A DNA stretch of 64,000 bases from Lachnospiraceae bacterium (GTDB taxonomy: Bacteria; Bacillota; Clostridia; Lachnospirales; Lachnospiraceae). The DNA is taken from NCBI GenBank assembly GCA_910575005.1, contig CAJTCL010000012.1, positions 40,494 through 104,493 of the forward strand, in the 5' to 3' direction. The notes beneath the pieces are model-generated. The model ran no database searches. It was not told the origin of the DNA and saw only the letters and a list, made by a program, of their open reading frames with translations. Made by a program: the position numbers and the translations under genes. Shown here piece by piece: positions 27,885 through 37,090 of this stretch (position 1 is its first letter; every line of letters starts with the position of its first letter).

Positions 27885-29333
27885 CTAATTAATTTCACTA
27901 AAAATATCTTTTGGATTTTTGCGTGCAATCAAAACGCCGGCAGCCCCAACCGATATCAGAACCAGCAACGCAACGCCGAACCAATCGTACAGCATGAGCT
28001 CTGATGTAACCACAACAGAAACACCTGTGACGGTTGCTTCTGAATCCTCCACTGATTTTGCAACCTTGCCTTCTTCTAAGACAGACTGCTCCTTCGCCTT
28101 TTGTACCTGCTGTTTTACAAGATAATCCGCTGTAATTTTAGAAGTTGCGGGCGCAGCCGTAAAAGAAAGGAACACGGCGGCAACAGCTATCATGAATGCT
28201 TCCAATAATATCTGTCCAAGTATTTTTATCTTCGGTGTACCAAGGGCTAATAAAATCCCAATTTCCTGCGCCCTTCCTTTCATCCAAAAAACAAACACCA
28301 AAAACAAAATGATTAGACTGGCTCCGGCAACTACAATCACTAATATTTGACTGACATTTTCCAAATCATTAAAATTTTGCGACATTGTATCAATGTTGCC
28401 ATTATTGTCAATCAAGTCATAACGTTCCCACCCAATCTCTACGTTCTGTATCTCTTTTTTTAGTTCATCGTATTGGTTCACATCTGCTACTTTGAAATAT
28501 GCTTTTTCATACAATGCCCCAGATGTGCTTCCTTCTGCTTTTTCTGGGAATCCCAAATCTGTAAAGATTATGTTTTCCGAACGGTAAGTATCTCCAGACA
28601 TAATGGGCGTCATTTTTTGCTGAACCTTATAAATCCCAACAATCTCAGCCTCAAAGATTGTTGCATTCTCCACATTACGGCGGTCATTAAATTGCATTCT
28701 ATCTCCAATCAATAGATTGTTTTTTTCGGCAAGTTCTTCTGAAATTACGCATACATTAGAATCTTCCTCTGTGATCATCCGACCTTCCTTAATTGTTACA
28801 TTCCCTGACAGGACATTTGCATCCAATGCCATATCCTTATTACCTATTAAACTGACACAGAGCAAATCAGAACTTTGGTCTACGTCATCATCTTCAATTC
28901 TCAAAAAATTTACAGGATTTACTGCTGTGACGGCAGTTGTCAGATTATATTCAGAAATGCCAGAAACAGCGGCAATCTTTTCCATATCGCCTATTAAAAG
29001 CGTCTGGAACGAATTATCATAAGATACACTCCAAGACGTCCCATACTCTGTTTTTATTTTTTTAACATTTACGCCATCAAAATTTCCTTCTTCCCCAGCG
29101 GTTTTTTTTGCAAGAATTTCATCTGCCCTGTCCCTCTTGTTCTCTTCGTTTGCTTCCATCAGAAATCCTGCGCCTACCGCCTGCTTTGTTTTATTCTGGG
29201 TGGCAATGCTTGCATTTCGGCTAGCCATGCCTGAAAGAAAAAACAGACTGATAATCAATACTACAAAAAACAGCAGTATGCTTTTGACTGGTTTGCGTAT
29301 GACCGAACGCCACGCCATTTGAAAACTGTTCAT
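27885..29333 (-). CDS. ABC transporter permease, FtsX/MacB-like
   Basis: 482 residues. One N-terminal membrane segment (about 15-35), a large extracellular domain of about 280 residues, then three C-terminal segments, the layout of MacB/FtsX permeases. It pairs with the second permease 3 bases upstream, presumably as a heterodimer. The extracellular domain probably contacts the lipoprotein encoded at the head of the operon. Confidence 0.9.
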   Translation of the reverse strand: MNSFQMAWRSVIRKPVKSILLFFVVLIISLFFLSGMASRNASIATQNKTKQAVGAGFLMEANEENKRDRADEILAKKTAGEEGNFDGVNVKKIKTEYGTSWSVSYDNSFQTLLIGDMEKIAAVSGISEYNLTTAVTAVNPVNFLRIEDDDVDQSSDLLCVSLIGNKDMALDANVLSGNVTIKEGRMITEEDSNVCVISEELAEKNNLLIGDRMQFNDRRNVENATIFEAEIVGIYKVQQKMTPIMSGDTYRSENIIFTDLGFPEKAEGSTSGALYEKAYFKVADVNQYDELKKEIQNVEIGWERYDLIDNNGNIDTMSQNFNDLENVSQILVIVVAGASLIILFLVFVFWMKGRAQEIGILLALGTPKIKILGQILLEAFMIAVAAVFLSFTAAPATSKITADYLVKQQVQKAKEQSVLEEGKVAKSVEDSEATVTGVSVVVTSELMLYDWFGVALLVLISVGAAGVLIARKNPKDIFSEIN

Positions 29334-29336
29334 TGT

Positions 29337-30554
29337 CTATCCCTCCATTTTTGATAAAGTTTCTTTGGGATTTGTCCTTAATATTGGAAGCAGGGAAACT
29401 ATGACTGCCGCCAATACAAGCAGGATTCCCAAACCTGCCAGAACGACTATATCTTTAAACCGCAATAAGACGTCTAAAGAAATTTCCGTTGTTTCAGAAT
29501 CTGTAAGGAAACCTTGTAAAGTGCCAGCCATAAAATTTCCCAGACAACAGGAACCTAAGACAGCTAGCGCAAAGACTAGAAATGATTCCAGAAATACTTG
29601 TAAAAAAATACTGGCTTTTGATTTCCCGATACTGATAAAAATAGCAGTTTCTCTCTGCCGTGTCCGCATCCACATACAAAGCAGCAACGATACGACTGTT
29701 GTTCCTGCCAGAAGCGTCAGGGCAAGCATAAGCTTTGCAACTCTGGTAATCTGTTCCAATGGCAAAGCCATTTGTTGATACAAGGTATCAGACGTCGTAG
29801 AATCTGCTTTGTCGGATAAATATTTGTTCAATTCTTGCTCTAATACACTTAATTGTTCTGGATTTTTGCAATAAACAGCAACTTTGGTAAAACCGTCCAT
29901 TTCAAATAAATCCGAGTAGGAAACATTATCTATGAAGATCTGGTTTTCAATACGATTTACAGACTCCATTCCGTCTGGCTGTTTGCTTTCACTTCCAGAT
30001 AAAAAGATACCGACAATCTCTAGGGAAGCCCGCTTTCCATTGGCACTTCCCAATTCTATCAAGTCGCCTAATTTTAATTGGTTGGCATCCGCCAGATAAG
30101 AGTTGATAACAATTCCTTTTATGTCTTCTGAAATATATCTGCCAGAAATAAGACGGTACACTCCTTCCGAAAATCCGCTGTCGTTTTCCAGATTGTCATA
30201 GGACAGGAGCGATGCTTTCTGGTTAGATTCTTCTGTGGAATCACTGCCTGTAATTAATTGGAAATTTACTGGGAATGCCTCGTTTTTTGCCAGACAATTT
30301 ATGGCGGAAACTTCTGCCAAACCCTTTATCCATTCCACGTCGTCTAGCGTAATCTTGTTTTCTTCTTTCAAAATACCCATGACAACTTTTGCCTTTGTTT
30401 TTTCACCGATTGCCGCTTTTGAATCAGCCGTCGCACGGAGAATCATGTTTGTGCTTAATATCATGCTGCTCACAATGAGCAGCACAAAAAACAGCAGGAT
30501 TGTCTTTGATTTTTTCCGCTTCAAATACCGAAACGCAAGCTGATAATATTCCAT
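29337..30554 (-). CDS. ABC transporter permease, FtsX/MacB-like
   Basis: 405 residues with the same topology as its neighbour: a membrane segment at about 17-38, an extracellular domain of about 210 residues, then three C-terminal segments and a short tail ending NPKETLSKMEG. The shared tail pattern (NPKD/NPKE) shows common ancestry with the other permease. AGGGGGA lies before the ATG, 11 bases after the lipoprotein gene. Confidence 0.9.
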   Translation of the reverse strand: MEYYQLAFRYLKRKKSKTILLFFVLLIVSSMILSTNMILRATADSKAAIGEKTKAKVVMGILKEENKITLDDVEWIKGLAEVSAINCLAKNEAFPVNFQLITGSDSTEESNQKASLLSYDNLENDSGFSEGVYRLISGRYISEDIKGIVINSYLADANQLKLGDLIELGSANGKRASLEIVGIFLSGSESKQPDGMESVNRIENQIFIDNVSYSDLFEMDGFTKVAVYCKNPEQLSVLEQELNKYLSDKADSTTSDTLYQQMALPLEQITRVAKLMLALTLLAGTTVVSLLLCMWMRTRQRETAIFISIGKSKASIFLQVFLESFLVFALAVLGSCCLGNFMAGTLQGFLTDSETTEISLDVLLRFKDIVVLAGLGILLVLAAVIVSLLPILRTNPKETLSKMEG

Positions 30555-30565
30555 ATCTATTCCCC

Positions 30566-31126
30566 CTACTCATATTGGACAATCACTACTTTTGTAGCTG
30601 TAAAATTTTCTGTATCATCAAAATTGCCATAAAGCAGCAAGGATGTTTTTTTCTTTATATCAGCTATAGCGGCTTCACTGACATCAGTTTTTCCCGTCGT
30701 TATGCTTATCACTGCCCTTTGAAATGTGCAGTTATCTCCATATTTAATATTGATTTTTTCCGCTTCATCTTCGTATCCATCCGCCGCTTCTTCAGCACTT
30801 TTTCCATCATTACTTGATGTTACGGGGGTGATTGTGCATCCATTGTCCGAAAATTCTGTCACGCTTCCCTGCAAATCAGATGCAGCAATTAGTTTGTCGC
30901 CATCCGTACTGCCGACAGCATTTGAATCGTTCCCATCGGGAATATTGCTTGAATCGTTTTCATCGGAAGCATCCTTTTGGTCAGGGTTTGCTATGTTATT
31001 TTCAATATAGGTATTTTGAGTTTCTTTTTCTCCGTCTGTGTCCGTGTCATTTGATGTACCACAGCCTGCCAAAACCAAAATACTTGCCCCAACTATTAGT
31101 GTCCGCATTATTTTTTTGTTCTTCAT
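30566..31126 (-). CDS. Lipoprotein of the ABC transporter operon
   Basis: 186 residues. A lysine-rich start, hydrophobic core and lipobox LAGC (cysteine at 22) mark a lipoprotein. A low-complexity Asp/Asn/Ser-rich linker (about 25-75) follows, then a compact domain of about 110 residues that I do not recognise. Position at the head of the permease operon suggests a substrate-binding or adaptor part. Transcribed divergently from the two-component genes, across the repeats at 31231-31268. Confidence 0.75.
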   Translation of the reverse strand: MKNKKIMRTLIVGASILVLAGCGTSNDTDTDGEKETQNTYIENNIANPDQKDASDENDSSNIPDGNDSNAVGSTDGDKLIAASDLQGSVTEFSDNGCTITPVTSSNDGKSAEEAADGYEDEAEKINIKYGDNCTFQRAVISITTGKTDVSEAAIADIKKKTSLLLYGNFDDTENFTATKVVIVQYE

Positions 31127-31230
31127 AATTCTTTTCTGCCTTTCTTTTTGATATGTTTGTTTTTAGTACCATGATTTTTATATGCCCTGCAAAGATGTAA
31201 GGCGTTCAAGTGATCCAGTTGCAAAAACAT

Positions 31231-31315
31231 TGTATAGAAAAATCCTGCTAAAAATCCTGTAAAATCTTAAAAAATATAAATGACTTTTTAGAGGATTTTT
31301 ATAGAATTTCATATT
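31231..31315. promoter_or_regulatory. Candidate response-regulator binding repeats and promoter of the ABC operon
   Basis: On the minus strand, two 12-base direct repeats of the form TTTnnCAGGATT (31260-31238) run into a TATACA -10-like hexamer (31236-31231), without a good -35. That is the pattern of a promoter that needs an OmpR-type activator. An inverted AGGATTTT copy lies near 31295-31303. The two-component system encoded divergently is the natural candidate regulator. Confidence 0.55.
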
Positions 31316-31365
31316 ATACTGATACTAAGCGGATTATATATTTCCATCAAAAAATTGCGGTAAAA

Positions 31366-31394
31366 TTGCAGATTTGCGAAAATAATGTTATTAT
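31366..31394 (+). promoter_or_regulatory. Promoter of the two-component genes
   Basis: TTGCAG (31366-31371), 17-base spacer, TATTAT (31389-31394), about 50 bases before the response regulator ATG. Confidence 0.6.
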
Positions 31395-31444
31395 GCTTCC
31401 ATGCTCTGGGAAAGGAAACAAAACTAAGGAAAGGATATCAAAAA

Positions 31445-32131
31445 ATGAAAATACTTCTTTTAGAAGATGACTTAGAACTTTGCAGCTCAATACAATCGGA
31501 ATTAACGAAAAATGGTTATCTGGTCGATGCTTGTAATGATGGGGAAACTGCTTTGTTATATGCTTTACATACAGATTATTCCTATGATTTAGCTATTGTG
31601 GACAGGATGCTCCCTATTATTGATGGTCTGACAATTTTAAAAGCTATGCGCAAAAAAGGAATTCAAATTCCTGTTATCATCATTACAGGGATGACTACCC
31701 TAAATGAAAAGATAGAGGGATTGGACGGCGGGGCTGATGATTATTTAGCCAAACCTTTCCATATCCAGGAACTCCTTGCCCGTGTCAGGGCTTTAACAAG
31801 GCGTCCCAACAAAATAGAAATAGAAGATAAACTCCAATATGCCGACTTATGTTTTGATAAACCAAACCGTGAACTGACTTGCAGTCCAAAGACTATTTTT
31901 TTAACAGCAAAAGAATCTGAATTGTTGTATATCCTTATGAAAAGCCCAGAAACACTTTTTTCAAGGGAACAACTCATATTAAAAATATGGGGTTCGTCAT
32001 CGGATATTGAACCAGGGAATGTTGACAATTATATTTCTTTCCTGCGGAAACGATTAAGAGAATTAAAGAGTATCTGTGAAATAAAAACGGTATATGGCGC
32101 TGGATATTCCCTAACCCATAAACAAAAGTAA
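31445..32131 (+). CDS. OmpR/PhoB-family response regulator
   Basis: 228 residues. The receiver domain has the acidic pair near 8-9 (LLEDDLEL), the phospho-acceptor D53 in LAIVDRMLP, and the conserved lysine in YLAKPF. The C-terminal winged helix ends with NVDNYISFLRKRLRE and VYGAGYSL, typical of OmpR. The start at 31445 has AAAGG upstream; the longer frame to 31385 runs over the promoter. Its cognate kinase follows at 32264, and the divergent ABC operon with direct repeats is its likely target. Confidence 0.94.
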   Translation: MKILLLEDDLELCSSIQSELTKNGYLVDACNDGETALLYALHTDYSYDLAIVDRMLPIIDGLTILKAMRKKGIQIPVIIITGMTTLNEKIEGLDGGADDYLAKPFHIQELLARVRALTRRPNKIEIEDKLQYADLCFDKPNRELTCSPKTIFLTAKESELLYILMKSPETLFSREQLILKIWGSSSDIEPGNVDNYISFLRKRLRELKSICEIKTVYGAGYSLTHKQK

Positions 32132-32134
32132 ATA

Positions 32135-32223
32135 ACCTCGCCGAAACAGCAAGATGCTGACTCGCGGCATTCACCAAATACTTGTGCAAACATGGCGCTT
32201 GATTCGTTGCTCGCGGGAATAAA
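32135..32223. repeat. Intergenic repeat, copy 2 of 2, between regulator and kinase genes
   Basis: Palindromic stretch with CAGCAAGATGCTG, ACTCGCGG and GCTCGCGGGAATAA, related to 24996-25084. It fills the gap between the response regulator stop and the kinase start, where such genes normally touch or overlap. This suggests later insertion into the operon. Confidence 0.5.
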
Positions 32224-32263
32224 ATTTTATGGCAAAGGAGCTGTAATAGATTGGAGATTGAAA

Positions 32264-33571
32264 ATGCTGAAACCACTGTCAAAAAAATTAAACACTATTT
32301 TTATAACGACAATTATGCTAATCATTACATTTATTATGATAATACTCTGTAAAAATTACATTCTCATGAAGCAATCAAATGAACTTCTTTTTTTTCAGAG
32401 AATGGTTACACAGATGATGTATGAGCTTGAAGATAGCAGCTATACGTTTGAATCCATCGTAAATTCTTACCATGAATACAAAAAACCAATATTTTGCAAC
32501 ATTCAGAATACTTCTGGAAAGCTGATATACCAAACAGATTCCGACTTTCCCACTGACACAGACATTCTTTTAGAACATTTCCGCATACAGGTGGGCAAAG
32601 AGAAGACTTTCATAACAGAAAACGATAGTAAGCCAATCACTAACCAAAGTGGGATATTTGAATTTAGAGGAACAGAACAGGACGACTATTTAGGAATACT
32701 TGCAACGATTGTCTTGCCAAACGACACGACTTATCATCTGTCACTGATTTACAGACAGCAATCCTTATTTGATATTTTAGCACAACAGGCTTTTCTATAT
32801 CTTTCTTTATGGTTTCTTTCCTTAATTGCCGTTTCTATTATGAGTCATCTGTTAATAAAAAAAGCATTAAAGCCAACGGAAATGATGTTAAAAAGCCAGA
32901 AAGATTTTATCGCTTCCGCCTCGCATGAATTAAAATCGCCGCTCGCTGTTATTGTGGCAAATGCAGAGAAACTGGAACAATTACAAATAGATAATACTGA
33001 ATTTAGAAAATCTGTTAAAATATTAGATAAAGAATGCATGAGAATGTCAAAACTAGTCAGAGATATGCTGCTTCTGGCTTCTTCTGATGCGAAATCATGG
33101 ACATTATGCAAAAATACCATTGATATAGACACATTGCTAATCTCATTATATGAAGCTTATGAACCAATCTGCATCCGTAAAAAAATTTGTTTATGTTTGG
33201 AAATCGTGGAAACCAGTTACCCTAAACTCTGCACAGATGGAGAACGGCTTTTTCAGATATTATCAATTTATATGGACAATGCCATTCACCACGCTGTAAA
33301 CAATAAACAAATCGAAATTAAAACAGAGACAACTGCCAAACATATCACATTTTTTGTGACAGACCACGGAAACGGCATTCACGAAGATGACAAGCCATAT
33401 ATTTTTAACCGTTTCTATTGCGCTGACAAATCAAGGACAAATAAATCAAATTTTGGATTAGGACTTAGCATAGCGGATGAACTTGCAAAAATGATGAATG
33501 GTAAAGTAGGCTGTAAAGATACAAATGGCGGAGGAGCCACATTTTTTGTTACACTTCCAATCAAGCAGTAA
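32264..33571 (+). CDS. Sensor histidine kinase
   Basis: 435 residues. Two membrane segments (about 12-32 and 175-198) bracket an extracellular sensor of about 140 residues. The HisKA domain has the phospho-accepting histidine in SASHELKSPL near 222, followed by the N box (MDNAIHH), the G1 box (DHGNGI) and the G2 box (FGLGLSI). The start at 32264 has GGAG 8 bases upstream. The size of the sensor separates it from BceS-type kinases, which lack one, so it probably binds its own ligand. Confidence 0.93.
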   Translation: MLKPLSKKLNTIFITTIMLIITFIMIILCKNYILMKQSNELLFFQRMVTQMMYELEDSSYTFESIVNSYHEYKKPIFCNIQNTSGKLIYQTDSDFPTDTDILLEHFRIQVGKEKTFITENDSKPITNQSGIFEFRGTEQDDYLGILATIVLPNDTTYHLSLIYRQQSLFDILAQQAFLYLSLWFLSLIAVSIMSHLLIKKALKPTEMMLKSQKDFIASASHELKSPLAVIVANAEKLEQLQIDNTEFRKSVKILDKECMRMSKLVRDMLLLASSDAKSWTLCKNTIDIDTLLISLYEAYEPICIRKKICLCLEIVETSYPKLCTDGERLFQILSIYMDNAIHHAVNNKQIEIKTETTAKHITFFVTDHGNGIHEDDKPYIFNRFYCADKSRTNKSNFGLGLSIADELAKMMNGKVGCKDTNGGGATFFVTLPIKQ

Positions 33572-33587
33572 TGAGATAAAAAGAAAA

Positions 33588-33625
33588 ATGCTTGAATCTT
33601 TCAATATGATTCTAAGCATCTTTCT
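33588..33625 (+). terminator. Terminator of the two-component operon
   Basis: ATGCTTGAATC pairs with GATTCTAAGCAT around a short loop, followed by a T-rich tract (CTTTCTTTATT), 17 bases after the kinase stop. Confidence 0.7.
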
Positions 33626-33678
33626 TTATTGGTTTTTCTCCTTCAAAATATCAGACAATCGTACACATTTGAAAGTCA

Positions 33679-34200
33679 TCAATTTAATCTTTTCCATTCT
33701 TCACGCTTTATCGCATACACATATGATATACCATTCTTTTGATCAGGATATTCTTTCACCTTCTTCATACCGTTTGCAATAGCGGTCGAATAAGACCCCA
33801 CGTTTGTGTATTTCATGTAGGAATAGATTTTATCATATTGGGTATTCTGAAACACCCAATCTATTACTGCTCGGGCAGCTTCTTTTGCAAATCCGTTTCG
33901 CCAATACTTTTTATGGATGTGATATCCAATCTCTGGAAGCATTTCGCTATCTATGTCCTGTATGGTGATTCCGCAGTCCCCAATAAACTCTCCGCTTTCT
34001 TTTAACACAATTGCCCAAAGTCCAAATCCATACTTTTGATAATTTTCTAAATTCCATGCAATCCAATCCTTTGTTTTGTTCTCATCAAAAGGAGCGGGAT
34101 AATGTTGCATAGTTTCTGAATCAGAAACTATCTCAAATAGCGCATTAAAATCATCAAATGTGTATTCTCTTAAAACTAATCTCTCCGTTTCAATTATCAT
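33679..34200 (-). CDS. GNAT-family acetyltransferase (RimJ/RimL type)
   Basis: 173 residues. It starts with IIETERLVLREYTFDDF, typical of the RimJ/RimL subgroup, has the acetyl-CoA loop region around RNGFAKEAARAVIDW and the late NVGSYSTAIANGMKKV. It probably acetylates a protein N-terminus or a small molecule; the substrate is unknown. The start at 34200 has GGAGG 6 bases upstream, and the longer frame to 34260 lacks a site. Convergent with the kinase gene. Confidence 0.9.
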   Translation of the reverse strand: MIIETERLVLREYTFDDFNALFEIVSDSETMQHYPAPFDENKTKDWIAWNLENYQKYGFGLWAIVLKESGEFIGDCGITIQDIDSEMLPEIGYHIHKKYWRNGFAKEAARAVIDWVFQNTQYDKIYSYMKYTNVGSYSTAIANGMKKVKEYPDQKNGISYVYAIKREEWKRLN

Positions 34201-34361
34201 TTTGTTCCTCCAAAAACTCGATTTGTCTCTTGCAATAACATTAAAAGTATACCAAACCATTGAATATAATTCTACAACTATTGTATTAGCTTCTATGGTT
34301 GTGATAGTATATGTTATGGATAAAATTGATAGAAATTAAAAGAGATTAGGAGAAAAGCGAG

Positions 34362-34829
34362 ATGGAGAAAAATACTCTTGTGTTTGAATGCATAGGAATA
34401 AAAGACGGTGGAAAATTTCCCATAGAGAATACTGGGCGGGGCAAAGATATTTCCCCAGAATTTATTATAAAAAATTTATCCCCACATGCCAAATCTTTTA
34501 TTATTACCCTTGAAGATTTAAGCCATCCAATAAAAAAATTTACACATTGGGTTATTTGGAATATTCCTGCATCGGACAAAATTGCCAAAAACATTCCTCC
34601 AGGGAAAATAGTATCATCTCTAGATGGTACCATGCAAGGGATTGGATATGGCTTTCACCGTTACGCAGGACCAAAGCCACCTAAAAGAAAATCTCATAGA
34701 TACTGTTTTACGATTTATGCATTGGACTGCAAAATCAATTTGAATCCATCTTCTACCAAAAGAAAAGTTCTAAAGACGGCAAGTGACCATATTATCCAAC
34801 AAGGAGAAGTCTGTGGTTATTTTGAATAA
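34362..34829 (+). CDS. YbhB/YbcL-type PEBP (Raf kinase inhibitor-like) protein
   Basis: 155 residues. The phosphatidylethanolamine-binding fold is shown by NTGRGKDISPEF, the anion-pocket segment HWVIWNIPA and the YHRYAGPKPP-like loop (GFHRYAGPKPPKRK). Bacterial members are cytosolic, of unknown ligand. GGAG lies about 10 bases before the ATG. Single gene closed by a terminator. Confidence 0.9.
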   Translation: MEKNTLVFECIGIKDGGKFPIENTGRGKDISPEFIIKNLSPHAKSFIITLEDLSHPIKKFTHWVIWNIPASDKIAKNIPPGKIVSSLDGTMQGIGYGFHRYAGPKPPKRKSHRYCFTIYALDCKINLNPSSTKRKVLKTASDHIIQQGEVCGYFE

Positions 34830-34919
34830 ATACTGTCATAAAAATATTATTTCAGATGATTATTCTACAATACAAATATGTCAAGCGCATATCCTCTCTC
34901 CCCCAGACTCTGAGCATAG

Positions 34920-34960
34920 AAAAAGCAGGAGATCTCTTCAGATTTTCTGCTTTTTGTGCT
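34920..34960 (+). terminator. Terminator after the PEBP gene
   Basis: AAAAAGCAG...AGATC pairs with GATTTTCTGCTTTTT, a long stem with a T5 tract on the plus strand and a T5 tract on the minus strand, so it can serve both directions. Confidence 0.75.
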
Positions 34961-35016
34961 CCTATTGAACAGCAAGTATTTCATTTTGAGATAGAATTAT
35001 AGCCGATAAACTGAAA

Positions 35017-35463
35017 TTATCGGCTGTAATCCGCCTCTAGTGGTGCTATAACTTCTGGATTTTTTTGTACCCAAGTTACGGCACAAGCACATAATGCCGC
35101 ACATAAAAAATCATCAATTCGCCCTTCATCGCCGGCAGTAATTAAAAGACTTGTCAATGCTTCTGCAGCCACAATATCTTTCTCACTAAAAGCGTTTCCA
35201 AGACAAAGATATTTGGGAAATGTATGTAGCATTTTTCGGTAATTTTCATCCCAATTCATACCACCATTGGTAAGAAACTCATACTGAACTCTGCCTGCAA
35301 TACGAATGATTTCTCCCTGTGCAGTTTTTGCCCGTCCATGAGGTGGAACCAAATATTTCCAAAGCTCATTGAATTGAGCATTTTCTTCGGTTTCTGTAAT
35401 AATGATGGGGGATATTCCATCGTGAATAGCTGTTTCTTCTTCCTGTTTTTTCTGTTCTTTCAT
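35017..35463 (-). CDS. Unrecognised acidic protein
   Basis: 148 residues, no family recognised and no signal or membrane segment. The N-terminal 25 residues are charged. A cysteine/alanine-rich helix (FLCAALCACAVTWV) lies near the C-terminus. GGAGG precedes the ATG. It follows the 338-residue gene by 18 bases, so the two form a unit. Such pairs are often found among immunity-like or contact-system genes, which is only a contextual hint. Confidence 0.55.
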   Translation of the reverse strand: MKEQKKQEEETAIHDGISPIIITETEENAQFNELWKYLVPPHGRAKTAQGEIIRIAGRVQYEFLTNGGMNWDENYRKMLHTFPKYLCLGNAFSEKDIVAAEALTSLLITAGDEGRIDDFLCAALCACAVTWVQKNPEVIAPLEADYSR

Positions 35464-35481
35464 TATAATTCCTCCATATTC

Positions 35482-36498
35482 TCATGATTGCAGCAAACGG
35501 ATCCTTCGATAATAATCGTAAAAGCCGTCCAGTCCTTCCTCTAACAACATTCCTATCTCTTCCATCACATCCTCGGTCCATTCGTGCCCATACCAGCTAA
35601 CAAAATGAGGAGACCCTACCAGTTCATTGAGAACTTGCATATCGCCATAACAAGCAATCTCTCCGCCATCGCCGCCACGAAACGGCCACGGGCTATCTTT
35701 AATAATCTCCATATGATAGCCCTCCAAATCATAACCAATGTGAAGACCAAAACCATTGGGTTTCCCGCCCCAACCAAGTTCATCTTCCCGTGGCAGGCGA
35801 CTTCCCCACGCAAACAGAGCACCGTTCTCTCCGCCGCTTAGATATTCCCATATATCACCATCTGGAAGTGAAAATCCCTCGCTCTCCAATTGTTTTTGCA
35901 GATTTTCCGCCGTAGCAGGTATCACAATCTCTGCCAAAATATCGCCGTTCTTTTTCTTGGACAGGCGCAGTTTTGAATTCCCAGGCTGGAACGTATCCAG
36001 CACCAAACAGCTTTGGGAACCTGACTGAAACTGCTCTATGGCCTGCCGACAGGAATCACTCAGCTCTAATTCATTTAGGGAAACTGGCTGTCCATCTTCA
36101 AAAGGCCTGGGTCTTTGCTCCACAAGCATGGGAGGAATGGATACCGTGCGCATAGGAGTGGTTAAAAGACCAATAATCTTCTCTGGCTCAAATTGCCCAT
36201 TCCAATATTCCTGAACATCCTCAGAAAGAGCCTTCAAGAATTCTTTTTCCTCATCATTCTTTCCCTCCGGCAGTCCCCGCCATCCTAGTGTAACTTCTCT
36301 ACCTGGTATAAATACAAAGGATGCACCGGCTGACTGATAAACCGCCGTCTTCAGTTTCTGCCCCCAACGAGAAAAACTTTTCATTCCTCTCCATTCCATG
36401 CCGGTCTCTTTGCCAATCTCCTGTGTCAGTTTCTCCCTCGCACGAGTACCTAAAGCCGCATATTCCTGCCAATCTGGTATTGCATCTAATATTGCCAT
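35482..36498 (-). CDS. Unrecognised 338-residue cytoplasmic protein
   Basis: No family recognised. It is soluble, with tryptophan- and glycine-rich blocks (ELGWGGKPNGFGLHIGYDLEG, then SPWPFRGGDGGEIACYGD) suggesting beta-sheet, and an acidic C-terminus. AGGGAGGA precedes the ATG. First of a two-gene unit with the 148-residue gene. It lies downstream of the BREX operon on the same strand but is separated by 620 bases of decayed sequence and a hairpin. Confidence 0.6.
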   Translation of the reverse strand: MAILDAIPDWQEYAALGTRAREKLTQEIGKETGMEWRGMKSFSRWGQKLKTAVYQSAGASFVFIPGREVTLGWRGLPEGKNDEEKEFLKALSEDVQEYWNGQFEPEKIIGLLTTPMRTVSIPPMLVEQRPRPFEDGQPVSLNELELSDSCRQAIEQFQSGSQSCLVLDTFQPGNSKLRLSKKKNGDILAEIVIPATAENLQKQLESEGFSLPDGDIWEYLSGGENGALFAWGSRLPREDELGWGGKPNGFGLHIGYDLEGYHMEIIKDSPWPFRGGDGGEIACYGDMQVLNELVGSPHFVSWYGHEWTEDVMEEIGMLLEEGLDGFYDYYRRIRLLQS

Positions 36499-36573
36499 GA
36501 TTATCCTCCCTCCATGTATTAATAAATCTTCAGCGAAAACTTATCAAAGTTTTCAAACATTATCTACAATCTG

Positions 36574-37014
36574 TCAATCTTTTTTCGTATGATATTGTCC
36601 ACATAACACTTCTGAATAATCCAACCTGTCCTTAATCTCGTCTAACCATTCCTCATAGGCTTGTCCAACCAACTCTGATCTATTTCTGACAGAAACACCT
36701 CCACAAGCTCATATTTTAATGGTATGACTTAGAATAACCGCTACCTATCCAATCTATTTAATCTAGCTGCCTCTACATATAGCTTAATTTTTTTCAAAGA
36801 TTGTTCGTCTTCCCATCAGCCCTAGCCCTACGCTACACAGAATTGCCTTATCCATGCTTCTAAAATAGCAAGCCACATGGCTATACTCCAATCAATAGTA
36901 TTTCAATCCATCCTTCATGGTATACAAAAATAATAACATTTTGATTCTGTCCATATCAGCATATGCAGCTATTTTTAAAGACTCAAAAGAATTTAGTGAT
37001 TTTCTAAAACAGTA
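36574..37014 (-). pseudogene. Decayed coding remnants downstream of pglZ
   Basis: Two remnants are readable on the minus strand. One of about 75 codons (about 37014-36790) includes AAYADMDRIKMLLFLYTMKD, then an in-frame TGA, then SMDKAILCSVGLGLMGRRT. The other (36708-36574) reads RNRSELVGQAYEEWLDEIKD up to a stop and looks like the helices of a ribbon-helix-helix or small DNA-binding protein. Neither has a start codon with a ribosome site. Neither shows the ATPase or Lon-like protease motifs of BrxL. Confidence 0.4.
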
Positions 37015-37045
37015 AGATCAGAAAAGACATATTCAAGATTTATCT

Positions 37046-37090
37046 AAGCCTTCCCTGCTGCAAAAACAACTGCCATAATAGGGAAGGCTT
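37046..37090 (-). terminator. Hairpin after pglZ, possible BREX operon terminator
   Basis: AAGCCTTCCCT and AGGGAAGGCTT form a perfect 11-pair stem with a 23-base loop, 29 bases after the pglZ stop. The T-tract is poor on either strand, so termination may be incomplete. Confidence 0.5.

Noticed and set aside
36790..37014. In-frame TGA as a selenocysteine codon
   Set aside because: There is no start codon, no family match and no visible stem-loop of the bacterial SECIS kind; decay is simpler.
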